This document shows, one piece after another, positions 1-7,004 of a DNA stretch of 29,278 nt. Position 1 is the first letter of the stretch. Each line of letters starts with the position of its first letter. The notes beneath the pieces were generated by a model that was given only the letters and a program-made list of their open reading frames with translations, searched no databases and was not told the origin of the DNA. The position numbers were made by a program, and so were the translations under genes. This DNA is from Candidatus Moraniibacteriota bacterium. GTDB lineage: Bacteria > Patescibacteriota > Minisyncoccia > Moranbacterales > UBA2206. The stretch spans positions 1-29,278 of the forward strand of contig JAHFOP010000007.1 in assembly GCA_023261605.1 (NCBI GenBank), in the 5' to 3' direction.

Positions 1-732
1 ATTCGTGGCCTTGCCAACCTTAGCGGTTATATCTTCAAATTTCGCCCCACCGTCCGAACTGCGGAAAACCGTGCCGGAAAGTGTCACGGCATAAAGCAGA
101 TCTCCACTGTGTGCATCTTCAGCCACTTTCAAAACCGGAGCCGAGGCATTGAAAATGCTCTTCCAACTCACGCCCGCGTCCACACTTTTAATCACAGCAT
201 TATCGCTCGTTGTAGCATAAAGCACGTTATGATTTTTCTGACTAATGAAAAGCGAGATGACTAACGGTCCGTTCGATGGACTGGTATACATCTCTTTCCA
301 CGTCGTGCCATCGTCACTTGTTTTGAAAATTTTGCCCGTTCCCTGCCAAACTCCACTAGCATACAAAGTTTTACCGGTCGTCGTATCCAGCGCTAAACCA
401 TAAACTTTTTCCGATATAAAGTTGTTCATGGATTTCCAAGTCTCGCCGCCATTGACTGTTTCCATGATGCCCCCGCTCCTGAGTCCGGCGTAAACATTGT
501 TTCCATCTTGTTGATTCACGACCAAATTCAAGACATCCACGTTGGTTGTGTTGGCCTTCCCTTCACCCTTATTCTCAACCTTCCATTCAGTTCCTCCATT
601 TGTTGTCTTGAAAATGCTTTGCGAGAAAGTGAAGCTGACCGGTCCAGTCGCGTTTTTGGACGGGGCCACCGAACAACCGGAAAAAACCAACCCCACAAAA
701 ATCGCCCCCCCTATAATCTTAATACTCTTCAT
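1..732 (-). CDS. BNR/YCF48-like repeat lipoprotein (3' end outside window)
   Basis: An open frame of 244 codons starts at ATG 732 and runs off the left edge without a stop. The N-terminus is MKSIKIIGGAIFVGLVFSGC: a short charged start, a hydrophobic core and a lipobox (FSGC), so the protein is probably lipidated at Cys20 and exported. After it come repeats of about 50-60 residues with the signature T/S-x-D/N-G-G/x-x-x-W (NGGTEWK, NGGETWK, DDGTTWK, DAGVSWK), each followed by a hydrophobic strand such as NNVYAGL, KTLYASG, NVLYATT or DLLYAVT. This is the BNR/sialidase-like or YCF48/sortilin-type beta-propeller pattern. Function cannot be assigned; such propellers usually act in binding or assembly outside the membrane. 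No SD is visible before the ATG. The family call is fairly safe, the specific role unknown. Confidence 0.8.
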   Translation of the reverse strand, partial: MKSIKIIGGAIFVGLVFSGCSVAPSKNATGPVSFTFSQSIFKTTNGGTEWKVENKGEGKANTTNVDVLNLVVNQQDGNNVYAGLRSGGIMETVNGGETWKSMNNFISEKVYGLALDTTTGKTLYASGVWQGTGKIFKTSDDGTTWKEMYTSPSNGPLVISLFISQKNHNVLYATTSDNAVIKSVDAGVSWKSIFNASAPVLKVAEDAHSGDLLYAVTLSGTVFRSSDGGAKFEDITAKVGKATN

Positions 733-833
733 TTGATTTAATTTTTCATTTTTATTATCCCAGACTTTTACAGCCTAATTATACCACACCCAAAACAAAA
801 GCCAAATTGAGAAAAATCCTCATCTCTGACGTA

Positions 834-861
834 TTGACTAAAAATACGGAACTGCTATACT
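834..861 (+). promoter_or_regulatory. Promoter of tRNA-Lys
   Basis: TTGACT at 834-839 and TATACT at 856-861 are separated by 16 nt. The expected start lies near 868, about 23 nt before the mature tRNA 5' end at 891. Confidence 0.75.
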
Positions 862-890
862 GACAAAGTTATTTCTTTTAGTATATTAAT

Positions 891-963
891 GCGCCTATAG
901 CTCAGTTGGTAGAGCAGTTGCCTTTTAAGCAAACGGTCCCAGGTTCGAGTCCTGGTGGGCGCA
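891..963 (+). tRNA. tRNA-Lys (anticodon UUU)
   Basis: The cloverleaf is complete. The acceptor GCGCCTA pairs with TGGGCGC, the D-arm is GCTC/GAGC, and the anticodon loop CTTTTAA gives UUU (Lys). The T-arm is CCAGG-TTCGAGT-CCTGG and the discriminator is A963. The outermost anticodon-stem pair (27-43) is G-A. CCA is not encoded; the genome continues CAC. It is transcribed from its own promoter and followed by a terminator hairpin. Confidence 0.95.
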
Positions 964-996
964 CACTTCAACTCACTTCATTCGCTCAGTGTAAAC

Positions 997-1021
997 AAAA
1001 AATCCCGACTGGGATTTTTTT
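997..1021. terminator. Bidirectional intrinsic terminator
   Basis: AATCCC-GACT-GGGATT is flanked by an A-tract on the left and a T-tract on the right. It can end the tRNA-Lys transcript on the plus strand and the membrane-protein transcript on the minus strand. Confidence 0.85.
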
Positions 1022-1037
1022 AGTTACTTTAGAAGGA

Positions 1038-1538
1038 TTATCGATTCAGCTTCTTGTGGATGAAAAATATTCCAATGAGCGGCGCAATCATCCACAGCAG
1101 TTGGAAATTAGGCGAAGCCAAATAGTCATAGGCGGTTTTGGAAACATAAATCAATGCGGCCTTTTTCGGCATCAAAGAAATCGTAATACTAGCCAAGAGT
1201 AAAATCTCCAGAAAACTCACTCCGAACACGCGCCACAGGAAGTCCGGGCCAGAACCGGAAATGGAAATCTCAAACATTTTTTTGCCAATAATTGTCAGCA
1301 CCACGAGCATCGCAAAGAAAATCAAGAGTGCAGTAGTATAATCCGTCAGATATGTCTCAGGAATGACTGTCAGAATAGCAAATGACACATAAGTGTTAAT
1401 GAGAACGGTAATAAGCCGTGACCTCCCAATAAACATACCAAAAATAAAACTAATCAACACGAGCACTAAAAGCAAAGTGACGTCCTGCGTCATACTGGTC
1501 GAAATCCCCATTTGAGAAAAAATTGCGTTCAAGTTCAT
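1038..1538 (-). CDS. Polytopic membrane protein, unknown function
   Basis: This 166-aa protein has about four strongly hydrophobic segments, at roughly residues 20-40, 43-60, 68-86 and 105-123, and a possible fifth at 145-160. It ends in a basic tail (HKKLNR). I recognise no catalytic motif. The arrangement is loosely reminiscent of CvpA-type small membrane proteins, but I cannot support that name. It lies 51 nt downstream of dnaJ on the same strand and shares the terminator at 997-1021, so it is probably the last gene of the dnaJ transcript. No SD is visible; the upstream sequence is A/T only. The coding call is firm, the function open. Confidence 0.75.
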   Translation of the reverse strand: MNLNAIFSQMGISTSMTQDVTLLLVLVLISFIFGMFIGRSRLITVLINTYVSFAILTVIPETYLTDYTTALLIFFAMLVVLTIIGKKMFEISISGSGPDFLWRVFGVSFLEILLLASITISLMPKKAALIYVSKTAYDYLASPNFQLLWMIAPLIGIFFIHKKLNR

Positions 1539-1589
1539 AAATATTTTTTTTATTTTACTCTCATATTATACCACAACTTTTTCCATTTT

Positions 1590-2708
1590 CTACTCGCCGG
1601 AATTTTTGAGTTCTTCAAGCAATCTTTTTTGGTCGCGACTGAGGCGACGCGGAACACGCACAATAATTTTCACCAAATGATTTCCTCGTCCACGACCATG
1701 CAAATCCGGCACACCTTTGCCTTTGATGCGGAAAGTTTCACCAGATTGGGTGCCAGCCGGAATTTTCAAAATTAGATTGCCTTCGATTGTTTCAATTTCA
1801 ATCTCTCCGCCTAAAGCCGCCAGAGAAAAACTGATTTCTTCTTGGCTCAAAATATCCAGCGAGTGCCGCGTGAATTTTCGGTGAGTCGCCACGCGCACCA
1901 AAATATACAAGTCTCCAGCCGTTGCACCATGCGCACCAGCTTCGCCCGCCCCGCGGAGAGAAATGGTCTGACCGCTTTCGATGCCTGCCGGCACTGCAAT
2001 TTCAATGTCTTCTTCTTTTTTCACACGTCCATCTCCTCGACAAACCAAACATTTATTTTCATAGATTTGTCCGCGACCTTCACATTCGGGACAAACACTG
2101 ACTTGTGAAAAAGATCCCAAAAAACTGCGTGTGATTTTTTGCACTTGCCCCGATCCCTTGCAGGTCGGACAAGTTTTGACACTCGCTCCCGGTTCACCGC
2201 CTGTTCCCTTGCAATGTTCACAAGCCGCATTTTTGTAGAGTCGCACTTTTTTTCGCACGCCCTCAACCATTTCCGCAAAAGTTATTTCCAAATCCACTTG
2301 AATGTCTTGCCCACGCCCTGACTGACGCGATCGAGTGCTGCGACTACTGCCGCCACCGCCAAAAATGTTGGAAAAAATATCTTCAAAATCCACGCCTTCA
2401 AAATTCCCGCCCGCACTGCTGGCTCCACCAAAATCGAAACCCGAAAAATCAAATCCCCCAAAACCTTGACCACCACCGGCCGGTCCACCTTGGCCACCAT
2501 TAAAAGTCTGACCAAATTGGTCATATTGCGCGCGCTTCGATTTATCCGACAAGACTTGATAGGCCTCATTCACCTTTTTGAACTTCGCCTCATCTCCGCC
2601 GGATTTGTCCGGATGATGTTGGTGCGCCGCTCGCCGATAGGCTTTCTTGATTTCGTCGTCCGATGCGCCTTTTCCTACGCCTAAAATGTCATAATAATTT
2701 TCAGCCAT
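1590..2708 (-). CDS. dnaJ: Chaperone DnaJ (Hsp40)
   Basis: This is a full-length type I DnaJ of 372 aa, the co-chaperone that delivers clients to DnaK and stimulates its ATPase. The J domain covers residues 1-70 with the HPD motif at 32-34. A Gly/Phe-rich linker (about 70-120) includes GGFDFSGFDFGG. The zinc-finger domain has four CxxCxGxG repeats with Cys pairs at 163/166, 180/183, 206/209 and 220/223, followed by the C-terminal substrate-binding domains. It is separated from dnaK by about 850 nt that hold plus-strand RNA candidates, so it has its own minus-strand promoter (2718-2746). The start lacks a clear SD. A membrane-protein gene follows closely. Confidence 0.98.
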   Translation of the reverse strand: MAENYYDILGVGKGASDDEIKKAYRRAAHQHHPDKSGGDEAKFKKVNEAYQVLSDKSKRAQYDQFGQTFNGGQGGPAGGGQGFGGFDFSGFDFGGASSAGGNFEGVDFEDIFSNIFGGGGSSRSTRSRQSGRGQDIQVDLEITFAEMVEGVRKKVRLYKNAACEHCKGTGGEPGASVKTCPTCKGSGQVQKITRSFLGSFSQVSVCPECEGRGQIYENKCLVCRGDGRVKKEEDIEIAVPAGIESGQTISLRGAGEAGAHGATAGDLYILVRVATHRKFTRHSLDILSQEEISFSLAALGGEIEIETIEGNLILKIPAGTQSGETFRIKGKGVPDLHGRGRGNHLVKIIVRVPRRLSRDQKRLLEELKNSGE

Positions 2709-2717
2709 AATTGTTCT

Positions 2718-2746
2718 ACTTTACACTATTTTTATTTAATTGACAA
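2718..2746 (-). promoter_or_regulatory. dnaJ promoter
   Basis: On the minus strand TTGTCA (2746-2741) and TAAAGT (2723-2718) are 17 nt apart, ending about 10 nt before the dnaJ ATG, which would make a very short leader. The -35 box overlaps the -35 of the divergent plus-strand promoter. No CIRCE operator is visible here. Confidence 0.6.
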
Positions 2747-2768
2747 AGCATCGACATATTGCTACTAT
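2740..2768 (+). promoter_or_regulatory. Promoter of the 60-aa zinc-ribbon gene
   Basis: TTGACA (2740-2745), a 17-nt spacer, then TACTAT (2763-2768) is a near-consensus sigma70-type promoter. The predicted start is near 2775, about 45 nt before the ATG. Confidence 0.75.
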
Positions 2769-2821
2769 TTTTGCAAAGTTTCTAAACAAGAAATAATATT
2801 CATACACATTGGAGGTGTAAA

Positions 2822-3004
2822 ATGGCTACCCCAGAAACTAACCGCCTAAACAAATACTGTCCCAAATGCGAAACCCTCAACCCAAATGTAACGCAAATAC
2901 CAAAAACTCTTCAGGCAGATCGCGATGGCTTCGAGGACAATGAAACTCCCAGGTATCGGTGCAATCACTGCGGTGAAGAATTTTGCAACTTCTTGCGAAT
3001 GTAA
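2822..3004 (+). CDS. Small zinc-ribbon protein, unknown
   Basis: This 60-aa protein carries two CxxC pairs, YCPKCE at residues 13-16 and RCNHCGEEFC near 46-55, separated by a polar stretch. That is a one-zinc ribbon architecture. It is preceded by a strong SD (GGAGGTG, 6 nt before the ATG), a near-consensus promoter, and followed by a strong terminator, so it is a monocistronic unit of about 280 nt. I do not recognise the family. Its position, opposite to and between dnaJ and dnaK, and right before three candidate small RNAs, is unusual. A nucleic-acid-binding or redox role would be a guess. Confidence 0.8.
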   Translation: MATPETNRLNKYCPKCETLNPNVTQIPKTLQADRDGFEDNETPRYRCNHCGEEFCNFLRM

Positions 3005-3030
3005 ATTGCTTCAACGCAAGCCCGACCAGC

Positions 3031-3059
3031 AACAGCTTCTTCCGAGAAGCTGTTTTTTT
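3031..3059 (+). terminator. Intrinsic terminator of the zinc-ribbon gene
   Basis: ACAGCTTCT-TCCG-AGAAGCTGT forms a 9-bp stem with a 4-nt loop, followed by seven T residues. Confidence 0.92.
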
Positions 3060-3065
3060 ATTGTC

Positions 3066-3094
3066 TTGACAAAACTTCGAAAATCCGCTAGCTT
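3066..3094 (+). promoter_or_regulatory. Promoter of small RNA A
   Basis: TTGACA (3066-3071), 17-nt spacer, TAGCTT (3089-3094). The predicted start is near 3100, just before the closing stem of RNA A. Confidence 0.65.
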
Positions 3095-3099
3095 TTAGA

Positions 3100-3195
3100 C
3101 AGCTCAGACTGGAAATATCGGAAACATAGGGACTCCTTCCCTTCCTATTTCCCCAAAAACCTTCATTGATTTTTCCAGTCTGAGGTTTATTTTTG
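3100..3195 (+). ncRNA. Candidate small RNA A (end-paired, C/U-rich loop)
   Basis: About 95 nt. CTCAGACTGGAAA (3103-3115) pairs perfectly over 13 bp with 3172-3184 and is followed at once by a T-rich tract (3186-3194), so the stem that joins the two ends is also the terminator. Inside, 3120-3130 and 3144-3152 form a bulged hairpin (GGAA..ATAGG with CCTATTTCC) whose loop contains CTCCTT and CCCTT. There is no convincing ORF. A promoter lies directly upstream. I do not recognise a known RNA family; existence is inferred from promoter, structure and terminator. Confidence 0.65.
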
Positions 3196-3220
3196 CAAAA
3201 GTCTACAATGACGATAGACT
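3193..3220 (+). promoter_or_regulatory. Possible promoter of small RNA B
   Basis: TTGCAA (3193-3198), 16-nt spacer, TAGACT (3215-3220). A second -10-like TACAAT at 3204-3209 has no good -35. This is weaker than the promoters of RNAs A and C, and readthrough from A is an alternative. Confidence 0.4.
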
Positions 3221-3221
3221 T

Positions 3222-3336
3222 TCTCTCCCAACCTGGATTATGAGCTTCAAAAAGAATATCATCGGCGGTTCTAAAACCTCTCCGCCCCTGCATATTCTTT
3301 CTGATACCCAGTTCCTCTTCTAGGTTGGGTTTTTTA
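3222..3336 (+). ncRNA. Candidate small RNA B (end-paired, C/U-rich loop)
   Basis: About 110 nt. CCCAACCT (3227-3234) pairs with AGGTTGGG (3322-3329), followed by TTTTTT, so again the end-joining stem is the terminator. Inside is a perfect 9-bp stem AAAGAATAT (3251-3259) with ATATTCTTT (3292-3300). Within that, GGCGG (3264-3268) pairs with CCGCC (3282-3286) around a loop ending in ACCTCT. The nested, compensated stems argue for a real folded RNA. It shares no obvious primary sequence with A or C, but has the same plan. Confidence 0.65.
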
Positions 3337-3370
3337 TTTGTCTAAAAAATGTTATTTATTTTTTATTCTC

Positions 3371-3399
3371 TTGACAAAAACCCGATAAATAGCTACGTT
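3371..3399 (+). promoter_or_regulatory. Promoter of small RNA C
   Basis: TTGACA (3371-3376), 17-nt spacer, TACGTT (3394-3399), placing the start at about 3406, just ahead of the closing stem of RNA C. Confidence 0.6.
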
Positions 3400-3404
3400 T
3401 TATC

Positions 3405-3485
3405 TGACTCGAACTGGGAAAATAGACGTTATAAAGTTACCTCCTTGGCTTTATTCTACTATCTCGGTTCGAGCCATTTTTTTTA
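3405..3485 (+). ncRNA. Candidate small RNA C with anti-SD loop
   Basis: About 80 nt. CTCGAACTG (3408-3416) pairs with CGGTTCGAG (3465-3473), 9 bp including one G-U, followed by CCA and a run of eight T residues. An inner hairpin, TAGA plus ATAAAG (3423-3426, 3431-3436) with CTTTAT plus TCTA (3449-3458), holds the 12-nt loop TTACCTCCTTGG (3437-3448). The loop contains ACCTCCTT, identical to the anti-SD core at the 3' end of bacterial 16S rRNA, so it could pair with SD sequences. There is no ORF and no known family recognised. Confidence 0.68.
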
Positions 3486-3522
3486 TTTACTTATTCAATA
3501 CAGAACTGTCTCCTTATATCAA

Positions 3523-3548
3523 GGGGGCGGGACTTCTGCCCCGCCCCC
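3523..3548 (-). terminator. GC-rich hairpin after dnaK
   Basis: GGGGGCGGG (3523-3531) pairs over 9 bp with CCCGCCCCC (3540-3548), starting 12 nt after the dnaK stop. There is no T-tract on the minus strand, so it may protect or mark the mRNA 3' end rather than act as a classical intrinsic terminator. Confidence 0.6.
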
Positions 3549-3559
3549 CAAGTCAAAAG

Positions 3560-5500
3560 TTATTTCTTGTCTTCCTCTTTTTTCTCTCCCTCTTTCGTTT
3601 CAGCGTCTTTCACTTCCGGTTCAGTTTTTGCTTCGCCCGCCGCAGCTTCAGTGGAAGCTGGGTCACCGGCTGGCGGAGTTTGCGCGGCTTGTGCGTCAGC
3701 AGCTGCTTTATACAGTTTCTCACCAATCTTTTGCGCCGCGACTGACAATTCTTCCGTAGATTTCTTGATGGCTTCAATGTCATCACCGTCTTTGATTTTC
3801 TTCAAGTTTTCAATGGCATCTTCCACTGGTTTCTTTTCGTCCGCAGTGATTTTATCACCCGCATCCTTGACTGCTTTTTCAGTGGTGAAGACCAAGGTGT
3901 CAGCCAGATTTTTCACATCCGCTTTTTCTTTTTTCTTTTTGTCTTCTTCAGCGTGCATCTCAGCATCTTTTTTCATCTTTTCCACTTCTTCTTTGGAAAG
4001 TCCGGTCGAAGCTTCGATGCGAATGGATTGTTCTTTGTTCGTGGCTTTGTCTTTGGCCTTGACGCTGAGAATTCCATTAGCATCAATGTCAAAAGTCACT
4101 TCCACTTGTGGAATGCCACGTGGAGATGGCGGAATGCCGTCTAGGATAAACCTACCCAGCGTCTTATTATCCACTGCCATTTCACGCTCACCTTGCAAAA
4201 CATGAATCTCTACAGATGGCTGATTATCCGCCGCCGTAGAAAATATTTGTGATTTGGCAGTCGGCACTGTCGTATTACGATCAATAAGAGGGGTGCGCAC
4301 TCCGCCCATAGTTTCAATGCCCAAAGTCAGAGGGGTGACATCCAGAAGCAAAACATCTTTCACATCACCTTGCAACACGCCACCTTGAATAGCCGCGCCC
4401 AATGCCACCACTTCATCCGGGTTCACCGTCAGATTCACTTTCTTGCCGAAAAATTCTTCCACCGTTTTCACTACGAGTGGCATGCGCGTCATGCCTCCCA
4501 CCATCACCACTTCATTGATGTCAGCAACAGAAAGTTTCGCATCCGCCAAAGCTTTCTTGGTCGGTTCCAAAGTCTTTTTGACCAATTCACCCACCAATTC
4601 TTCCAACTTCGCCCGTGTCATTTTCATGACCAAATGTTTTGGACCATTCGCGTCAGTCGTGATGAATGGTTGATTGATTTCTGTTTCCGCCGCGGTGGAA
4701 AGTTCAATCTTGCCTTTTTCCGCCGCTTCTTTGATGCGTTGCAAGGCCAAGGGGTCATTGCCAAGATCAATGCCTTCTTGTTTTTTGAATTCAGAGATAA
4801 TCCAATGAATGATGACTTGGTCAAAGTCATCGCCGCCCAAATGCGTGTCACCATTGGTCGATTTCACTTCCACAGTGTCATCGCCCACTTCCAGAATGGA
4901 AATGTCAAAAGTACCGCCGCCCAAGTCATAGACTGCAATTTTTTCATCTTTCTTTTTGTTGAAACCATAAGCCAAAGCTGCGGCTGTGGGTTCATTGATG
5001 ATGCGACGGACATTGAGTCCCGCAATCTCGCCCGCTTCTTTGGTCGCTTTTCTTTGCGCGTCATCGAAATAGGCCGGCACAGTGATGACCGCATCAGTGA
5101 TCTTTTCGCCCAATTTTTCTTCTGCATCTGCTTTGAGCTTGCCGAGAATCATCGCCGAAATTTCTTGCGGCGTATAATCCTTGTCGCCCATCTTGATTTT
5201 CACGCCATCGCCGGATTTCTCAATCTTATACGGCATCAGTTTCATATCTTTTTGAACTTCTTCGTCAGAGAAAGCGCGTCCGATCAAACGTTTAATGGAA
5301 TACAAAGTATTATTTGGATTGGTCACGGCTTGACGCTTAGCCAAAAGCCCCACTAGTCTTTCATTGGATTTGCTCATCGCCACCATTGATGGCGTAGTGC
5401 GCACGCCTTCTTTGTTTTCCACAATTGACGGACTGCCACCTTCCACCACCGCCATGGCCGAATTAGTTGTTCCTAGGTCAATGCCTAATATCTTTGCCAT
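3560..5500 (-). CDS. dnaK: Chaperone DnaK (Hsp70)
   Basis: The 646-aa Hsp70 begins MAKILGIDLGTTNSAMAV. The ATP-binding domain (about 1-385) has the phosphate-1 motif DLGTTNS, the phosphate-2 motif DLGGGTFD and the adenosine region VVMVGGMTRMP. The interdomain linker DVLLLDVTPLTLGIE is followed by the beta-sandwich and helical lid, and the C-terminus is an Ala/Glu/Lys-rich acidic tail ending EEDKK. The chosen ATG (5500) matches the universal DnaK N-terminus; an in-frame upstream start would add 13 unrelated residues. No SD precedes it. It works with the GrpE fusion and DnaJ encoded nearby. No CIRCE is seen immediately upstream, so HrcA control would act through the hrcA promoter. Confidence 0.99.
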   Translation of the reverse strand: MAKILGIDLGTTNSAMAVVEGGSPSIVENKEGVRTTPSMVAMSKSNERLVGLLAKRQAVTNPNNTLYSIKRLIGRAFSDEEVQKDMKLMPYKIEKSGDGVKIKMGDKDYTPQEISAMILGKLKADAEEKLGEKITDAVITVPAYFDDAQRKATKEAGEIAGLNVRRIINEPTAAALAYGFNKKKDEKIAVYDLGGGTFDISILEVGDDTVEVKSTNGDTHLGGDDFDQVIIHWIISEFKKQEGIDLGNDPLALQRIKEAAEKGKIELSTAAETEINQPFITTDANGPKHLVMKMTRAKLEELVGELVKKTLEPTKKALADAKLSVADINEVVMVGGMTRMPLVVKTVEEFFGKKVNLTVNPDEVVALGAAIQGGVLQGDVKDVLLLDVTPLTLGIETMGGVRTPLIDRNTTVPTAKSQIFSTAADNQPSVEIHVLQGEREMAVDNKTLGRFILDGIPPSPRGIPQVEVTFDIDANGILSVKAKDKATNKEQSIRIEASTGLSKEEVEKMKKDAEMHAEEDKKKKEKADVKNLADTLVFTTEKAVKDAGDKITADEKKPVEDAIENLKKIKDGDDIEAIKKSTEELSVAAQKIGEKLYKAAADAQAAQTPPAGDPASTEAAAGEAKTEPEVKDAETKEGEKKEEDKK

Positions 5501-5588
5501 ATTACTTTTATTCGACAAACCATGGCCAATACCGGCCAAAGAATGTGAATTTAAAATTATTTTAATTACTTACTAACTTTCTCTTCGC

Positions 5589-5625
5589 GCCATCCTTAGT
5601 TTTTTCCTAAAAAAACAAAGATGGC
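5589..5625 (-). other. Intercistronic hairpin between hsp20 and dnaK
   Basis: GCCATC (5589-5594) pairs with GATGGC (5620-5625), with further A/T pairing inside (T-run against A-run) around a 3-nt turn. There is no T-tract in the minus direction, so it more likely stabilises or marks processing between hsp20 and dnaK. The remainder of 5501-5636 is A/T-rich, with a second small palindrome (TGGCC/GGCCA) near 5522-5537 just before dnaK. Confidence 0.5.
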
Positions 5626-5636
5626 AAAAGAAAAAA

Positions 5637-6041
5637 TTATTTGATCTTGATGGAGATTTTCTTCGGTTTGGCGGAGTCCGCCTTAGGAATGACAATTTTC
5701 AACATCCCTTTTACGCTCTGCGCTTCGGCCAAATCGGCTTTCACACTCATCGGCAATATGACTGAACGGGAGAAACTGCCCTCACGCACTTCTTTACGAT
5801 AGTAGTCTTCTCGCTTAACTTCATTCCTTTCTTCCGTTCTTCCAGAAACAGTAAGCACATCATTTTCAATCGATATATCCACTTTTTCAGGATCAACTCC
5901 CGCCAAAGGCATCTCTACGATCACATTATCCTTGTCCTGATAAACATCAACTGCCGGCGTGAAATCCATACCGCCCCAAAAATCTTCTTCAAAAAATTTG
6001 TCCATATCCCTCATCGGAGACCATTTTACTAATCCTCGCAT
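5637..6041 (-). CDS. Small heat-shock protein Hsp20 family
   Basis: This 134-aa alpha-crystallin-domain holdase keeps unfolded proteins soluble for the DnaK system. The N-terminus has the short amphipathic RGLVKWSPMRDMDKFFEEDFW. The ACD runs from about residue 30 (AVDVYQDKDNVIVEMPLAGVDPE), including VLTVSGRTE and the closing G-x-L motif GMLKIVIPK, with a C-terminal I-x-I-like ISIKIK. ATG 6041 is preceded by GGAAGGTGAT at good spacing; a GTG three codons upstream is less likely. It sits between the grpE fusion and dnaK in the same direction, so it is probably co-transcribed under HrcA. Confidence 0.95.
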   Translation of the reverse strand: MRGLVKWSPMRDMDKFFEEDFWGGMDFTPAVDVYQDKDNVIVEMPLAGVDPEKVDISIENDVLTVSGRTEERNEVKREDYYRKEVREGSFSRSVILPMSVKADLAEAQSVKGMLKIVIPKADSAKPKKISIKIK

Positions 6042-6095
6042 AATTATCACCTTCCTTTCTAGTTGAATTATCTATAAAAAATCTTTTATCATAAA

Positions 6096-6977
6096 TTATT
6101 CCACTACCACTCTGGCCACCCGCACTATCCGACCACCCATCTTGTAACCTTTTTGCACGACCCTGCTGACAATATTTTTGCACTCCCCTTTCTTTTCTCC
6201 ATCCTGTAAAGCTTCCATAGTTTCCGGATCGAATCCATCGCCGATCGCCACCTTGATCTCTTCCACGCCATTATCCTCCATGACTTTTTCCAATTGCTTC
6301 TGGATATACATAATACCGACGACCCAGGCATTTTCTTTTTGATCCGCGGGAATATGCTCGGTCGAAGCGTGGAAATTATCCAGCACCGGGATGATTTCGC
6401 TCATAAGATTCAAATTGGAAAAGGCAATCATTTCTTTTCTTTCTTCCAATTGTCTTTTTTTATAGTTTTCAAAGTCCGCCGTCGTCCTTTTCCATCTGTC
6501 AACCGATTCTTTCATTTCCAGGTATTTTTGTGCTTTCAGAATTGTCTCTTTTTTTTCCTTTTCAAAACCATCTTTTTCAGAAAAACTATCTTGCACCTTT
6601 TCCAACGGAACCCACTGATATTCATCATGCTCATGACTCAGCACTACTTCGTCCGTTTTCACATAGCAGATACAACGCAACCCTCTTTTTTCTTCTTTGA
6701 ACTGCGGACTATCTTCGGGAAATTCCACCACGTCGATAATTTCTCCGAAACACGCATCCAGTCCGGTTTCTTCTTTGATCTCTCGCACGATTGAATCTTT
6801 CAGACTTTCATTACCTTCGATGTGTCCCCCGGGCAAATCATATTTACCCAGACTATATTTATTATTCTGCGACCGTTTCAAAATCAACACTTCTTTTTTT
6901 TCATTCAAAACGACCGCTTTGATTGTAAGGGTCATCACGCGCGATTTGGGCGCGACTTCCTTTTTTTTATTTTCCAT
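6096..6977 (-). CDS. grpE: Nudix hydrolase-GrpE fusion protein
   Basis: This is one 293-aa frame with two domains. Residues 14-145 are a Nudix hydrolase with a complete Nudix box: G51, E57, R65-E66, E69-E70 and G72 fit G-x5-E-x7-REUxEExGU. Residues 155-293 are GrpE, the DnaK nucleotide exchange factor: a long helix (RWKRTTADFENYKKRQLEER), the P-V-L-D-N-F motif at 197-202, GVEEIKVAIGDGFDPETMEAL and the C-terminal beta-domain motif VVQKGYKMGGRIVRVARV. The usual disordered GrpE N-terminus is replaced by the enzyme. The stretch at 140-160 is helical and continuous, so the fusion does not look like a sequencing error. It lies between hrcA and hsp20. The Nudix substrate is unknown. No SD is visible. 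Confidence 0.92.
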   Translation of the reverse strand: MENKKKEVAPKSRVMTLTIKAVVLNEKKEVLILKRSQNNKYSLGKYDLPGGHIEGNESLKDSIVREIKEETGLDACFGEIIDVVEFPEDSPQFKEEKRGLRCICYVKTDEVVLSHEHDEYQWVPLEKVQDSFSEKDGFEKEKKETILKAQKYLEMKESVDRWKRTTADFENYKKRQLEERKEMIAFSNLNLMSEIIPVLDNFHASTEHIPADQKENAWVVGIMYIQKQLEKVMEDNGVEEIKVAIGDGFDPETMEALQDGEKKGECKNIVSRVVQKGYKMGGRIVRVARVVVE

Positions 6978-7004
6978 CTAGATTCTTTTAACCTAATTAA
7001 TTTT

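Noticed and set aside
906..1202. Plus-strand frame overlapping tRNA-Lys and the membrane-protein gene
   Set aside because: It begins inside the tRNA and crosses a terminator; the minus frame there is a convincing membrane protein.
3100..3485. CRISPR-like array or repeat cluster
   Set aside because: The units share architecture but not repeat sequence, and there are no regular spacers or cas genes.
3560..5540. Long plus-strand frames opposite dnaK
   Set aside because: They are antisense shadows of dnaK created by its codon bias.
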